From: Vanilla planifolia
Lineage: Eukaryota; Streptophyta; Magnoliopsida; Asparagales; Orchidaceae
NCBI GenBank assembly: GCA_023846275.1
Contig: JAIUJO010000294.1
Coordinates: 456,610 to 520,609 of the forward strand
Direction of reading: 5' to 3'
Length of the DNA: 64,000 nucleotides
Numbering within the stretch: the first letter of the stretch is position 1; every line of letters starts with the position of its first letter. This document shows, piece after piece, positions 62,644 to 64,000 of the stretch. A program made the position numbers and the translations under genes. Below the pieces are notes generated by a model. The model saw nothing but the letters and a program-made list of their open reading frames with translations, made no database searches and was not told where the DNA came from.

Positions 62644-64000
62644 TATTTAATTTTCACAAATCAACATATCTCTTGAAGAGGACCGAAACTATAGAAAACA
62701 AAGTATTTAAAGTAAGGTGAATATTTTACTAGATAAAGCTTGTCAAGATGAATCCAATAATCTTTAGAATTAATGTGAATAACAAATTAAAATAAGAATA
62801 AATAACAAAATATAATTATGTGAATCTTAAGTAAATGCATATTAATATTAAAATGAGATAATTTCAATCAACATAATAGAGCAAAATTATATCAATGTTG
62901 AGAAGAGTTATGTTTCAAAGTAATATAACCAATTCAAAATAAAACACTTGAAGTAATTAGATACACTATATAAGAAATTTCCATTCAAAGGAATTCAGGA
63001 GATCGAGTGTAGCATCATAAATCGAAAAATCACATATAAAATGAAATACCTCATAAAAAATGCAAAAATATTTCAGAAGAAGAAATTTAAAACATAAGAA
63101 TTAACATTTAATTGTATATTTCTCCTTGAGATAAGCCAATGATGTTTGTTTCTCCTCAATCATATCTTTTTATAAAGACGACATAATATCAAAAATAAGC
63201 ACAAATAAAAAAAATAGTACTTTAATATTAAGGAAATTTTTATTAAAGTTGAAATGAGACAAATTAAAAAAATATATAATATCACCAATCAAATCAATAT
63301 AAGGGGTGATTTAGAGTTACATAGGAATATTACCAAACCAAAGAAAAAAATTATTAAAATATAAGACATGTACAAAAAATTTACATTCCAATATGAGTCC
63401 AAGGATGATCATTTCATCATAATAAGATGTAATTTGGAATTACTTTAAATTAACAAAGTAAAAATAAATAAAACAAAACTATTTTTATTGTATTATGTAT
63501 TTATATATTAAAGCTAAAGATTGTTCAATTGAACTAATGTAAAGATCACATGAGAGGAGAATTAAAATTTCATATTAATATAACTAAATTAAAGATAAAC
63601 TTTTGAAGAAATAAGACAAATTTTATATGAAAGTTACACTCTTTAATACTTAGTAGATCGAGCATAATATCCTCATCCATCAAATTAGTTACCAATTGAA
63701 GTGTCTCAACAAGCATGCAAAAACTAAAAAAAATAAAATATTTTAAAATATAAAATTGAAAAATTAATCTGATAGAGATCATCAAGATGAGTTAAACAAT
63801 ATATGTTTCTACTTGATTAGATCTCAACTGGAATTACTACAAATTCAAAAATTAAATAAGCATAAAAAAGTTAAAGTATCATTTAAATTTGAAGCCGATT
63901 ATATTAATGTTGAAATAAGATTAATTGAAACAACATAATATCAAGAAATCATGGGGATGTAAAGCTCACAAAATTGGAAACTTACAGTTTCTTAATAATA

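Larger units (their letters stand above)
61600..64000 (-). repeat. Second tandem satellite, reverse block
   Basis: The same monomer in reverse. Clear words are tcacatagaagagatttaga (61,862-61,881), gtgtagcatccttgattacc (61,974-61,993), caaacctcattcagaattat, agaggagatttatagtta (about 62,296), gagtgtagcatcataaatcg (63,006-63,025) and tcacatgagaggagaattaa (63,547-63,566). About six monomers to the window end. A tatattataactaaa unit is doubled near 61,630 and 61,700. Confidence 0.85.

Noticed and set aside
1-64000. Organelle or bacterial origin because of the high AT content
   Set aside because: No organelle or bacterial genes are present in 64 kb, and the content is tandem satellite with plant-type nuclear 5S sequence.

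Overview
This window is non-coding, strongly AT-rich satellite DNA, almost certainly from a flowering plant nuclear genome. I found no credible protein gene, tRNA, intact rRNA, CRISPR array or bacterial-type feature. The short ORFs are chance frames inside repeats. The plant assignment rests on 23 near full-length, decayed 5S rRNA-like sequences, all on the minus strand, whose best copies match the plant 5S promoter boxes (for example gggatgggtcacc and aagttaagcatgctt when read on the minus strand).

Region 1 (1 to about 34,540) is a 5S-derived satellite with a higher-order structure. The basic monomer is about 1.3 kb: a 5S-like block, about 400 bp of AT-rich DNA, a 250-350 bp GA-rich purine tract on the + strand, then about 500 bp of AT-rich DNA. 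From the sequence next to the 5S block I sort the monomers into five types, A to E. Along the + strand they follow one cyclic order: C, D, E, A, B, then a distinct insert of about 1.6 kb ('L segment'), then C again. A full cycle is about 7.6-7.7 kb. Departures from the order are forward skips, never reversals, and most junctions fall in or at the edge of a purine tract. The L segment is less AT-rich, has an internal duplicated module, and its second half carries a hairpin motif resembling the end region of plant Ty1/copia LTRs. It looks like a fossil caught up in the satellite and amplified with it. A block of about 2.75 kb (C tail, D, E) occurs twice at high similarity (13.8-16.56 kb and 17.06-19.80 kb).

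Region 2 (about 34,540 to the end) is a different tandem satellite with monomers mostly about 400-430 bp plus a shorter class of about 350 bp. I recognise no RNA or protein in it. Most of it (about 34,755-61,580) runs in one direction. Its left edge (about 34,540-34,750) and right end (about 61,600-64,000) run the opposite way. The central 26.8 kb is therefore either an inverted block inside the array or bounded by two independent inversions.

The picture is pericentromeric or other heterochromatic DNA, where a 5S rDNA array (or a 5S-bearing element such as a Cassandra-type TRIM) became a higher-order satellite beside an unrelated satellite. Monomer types, junctions and similarities were judged by eye; no alignment was run, so boundaries are good to roughly 10-50 bases.
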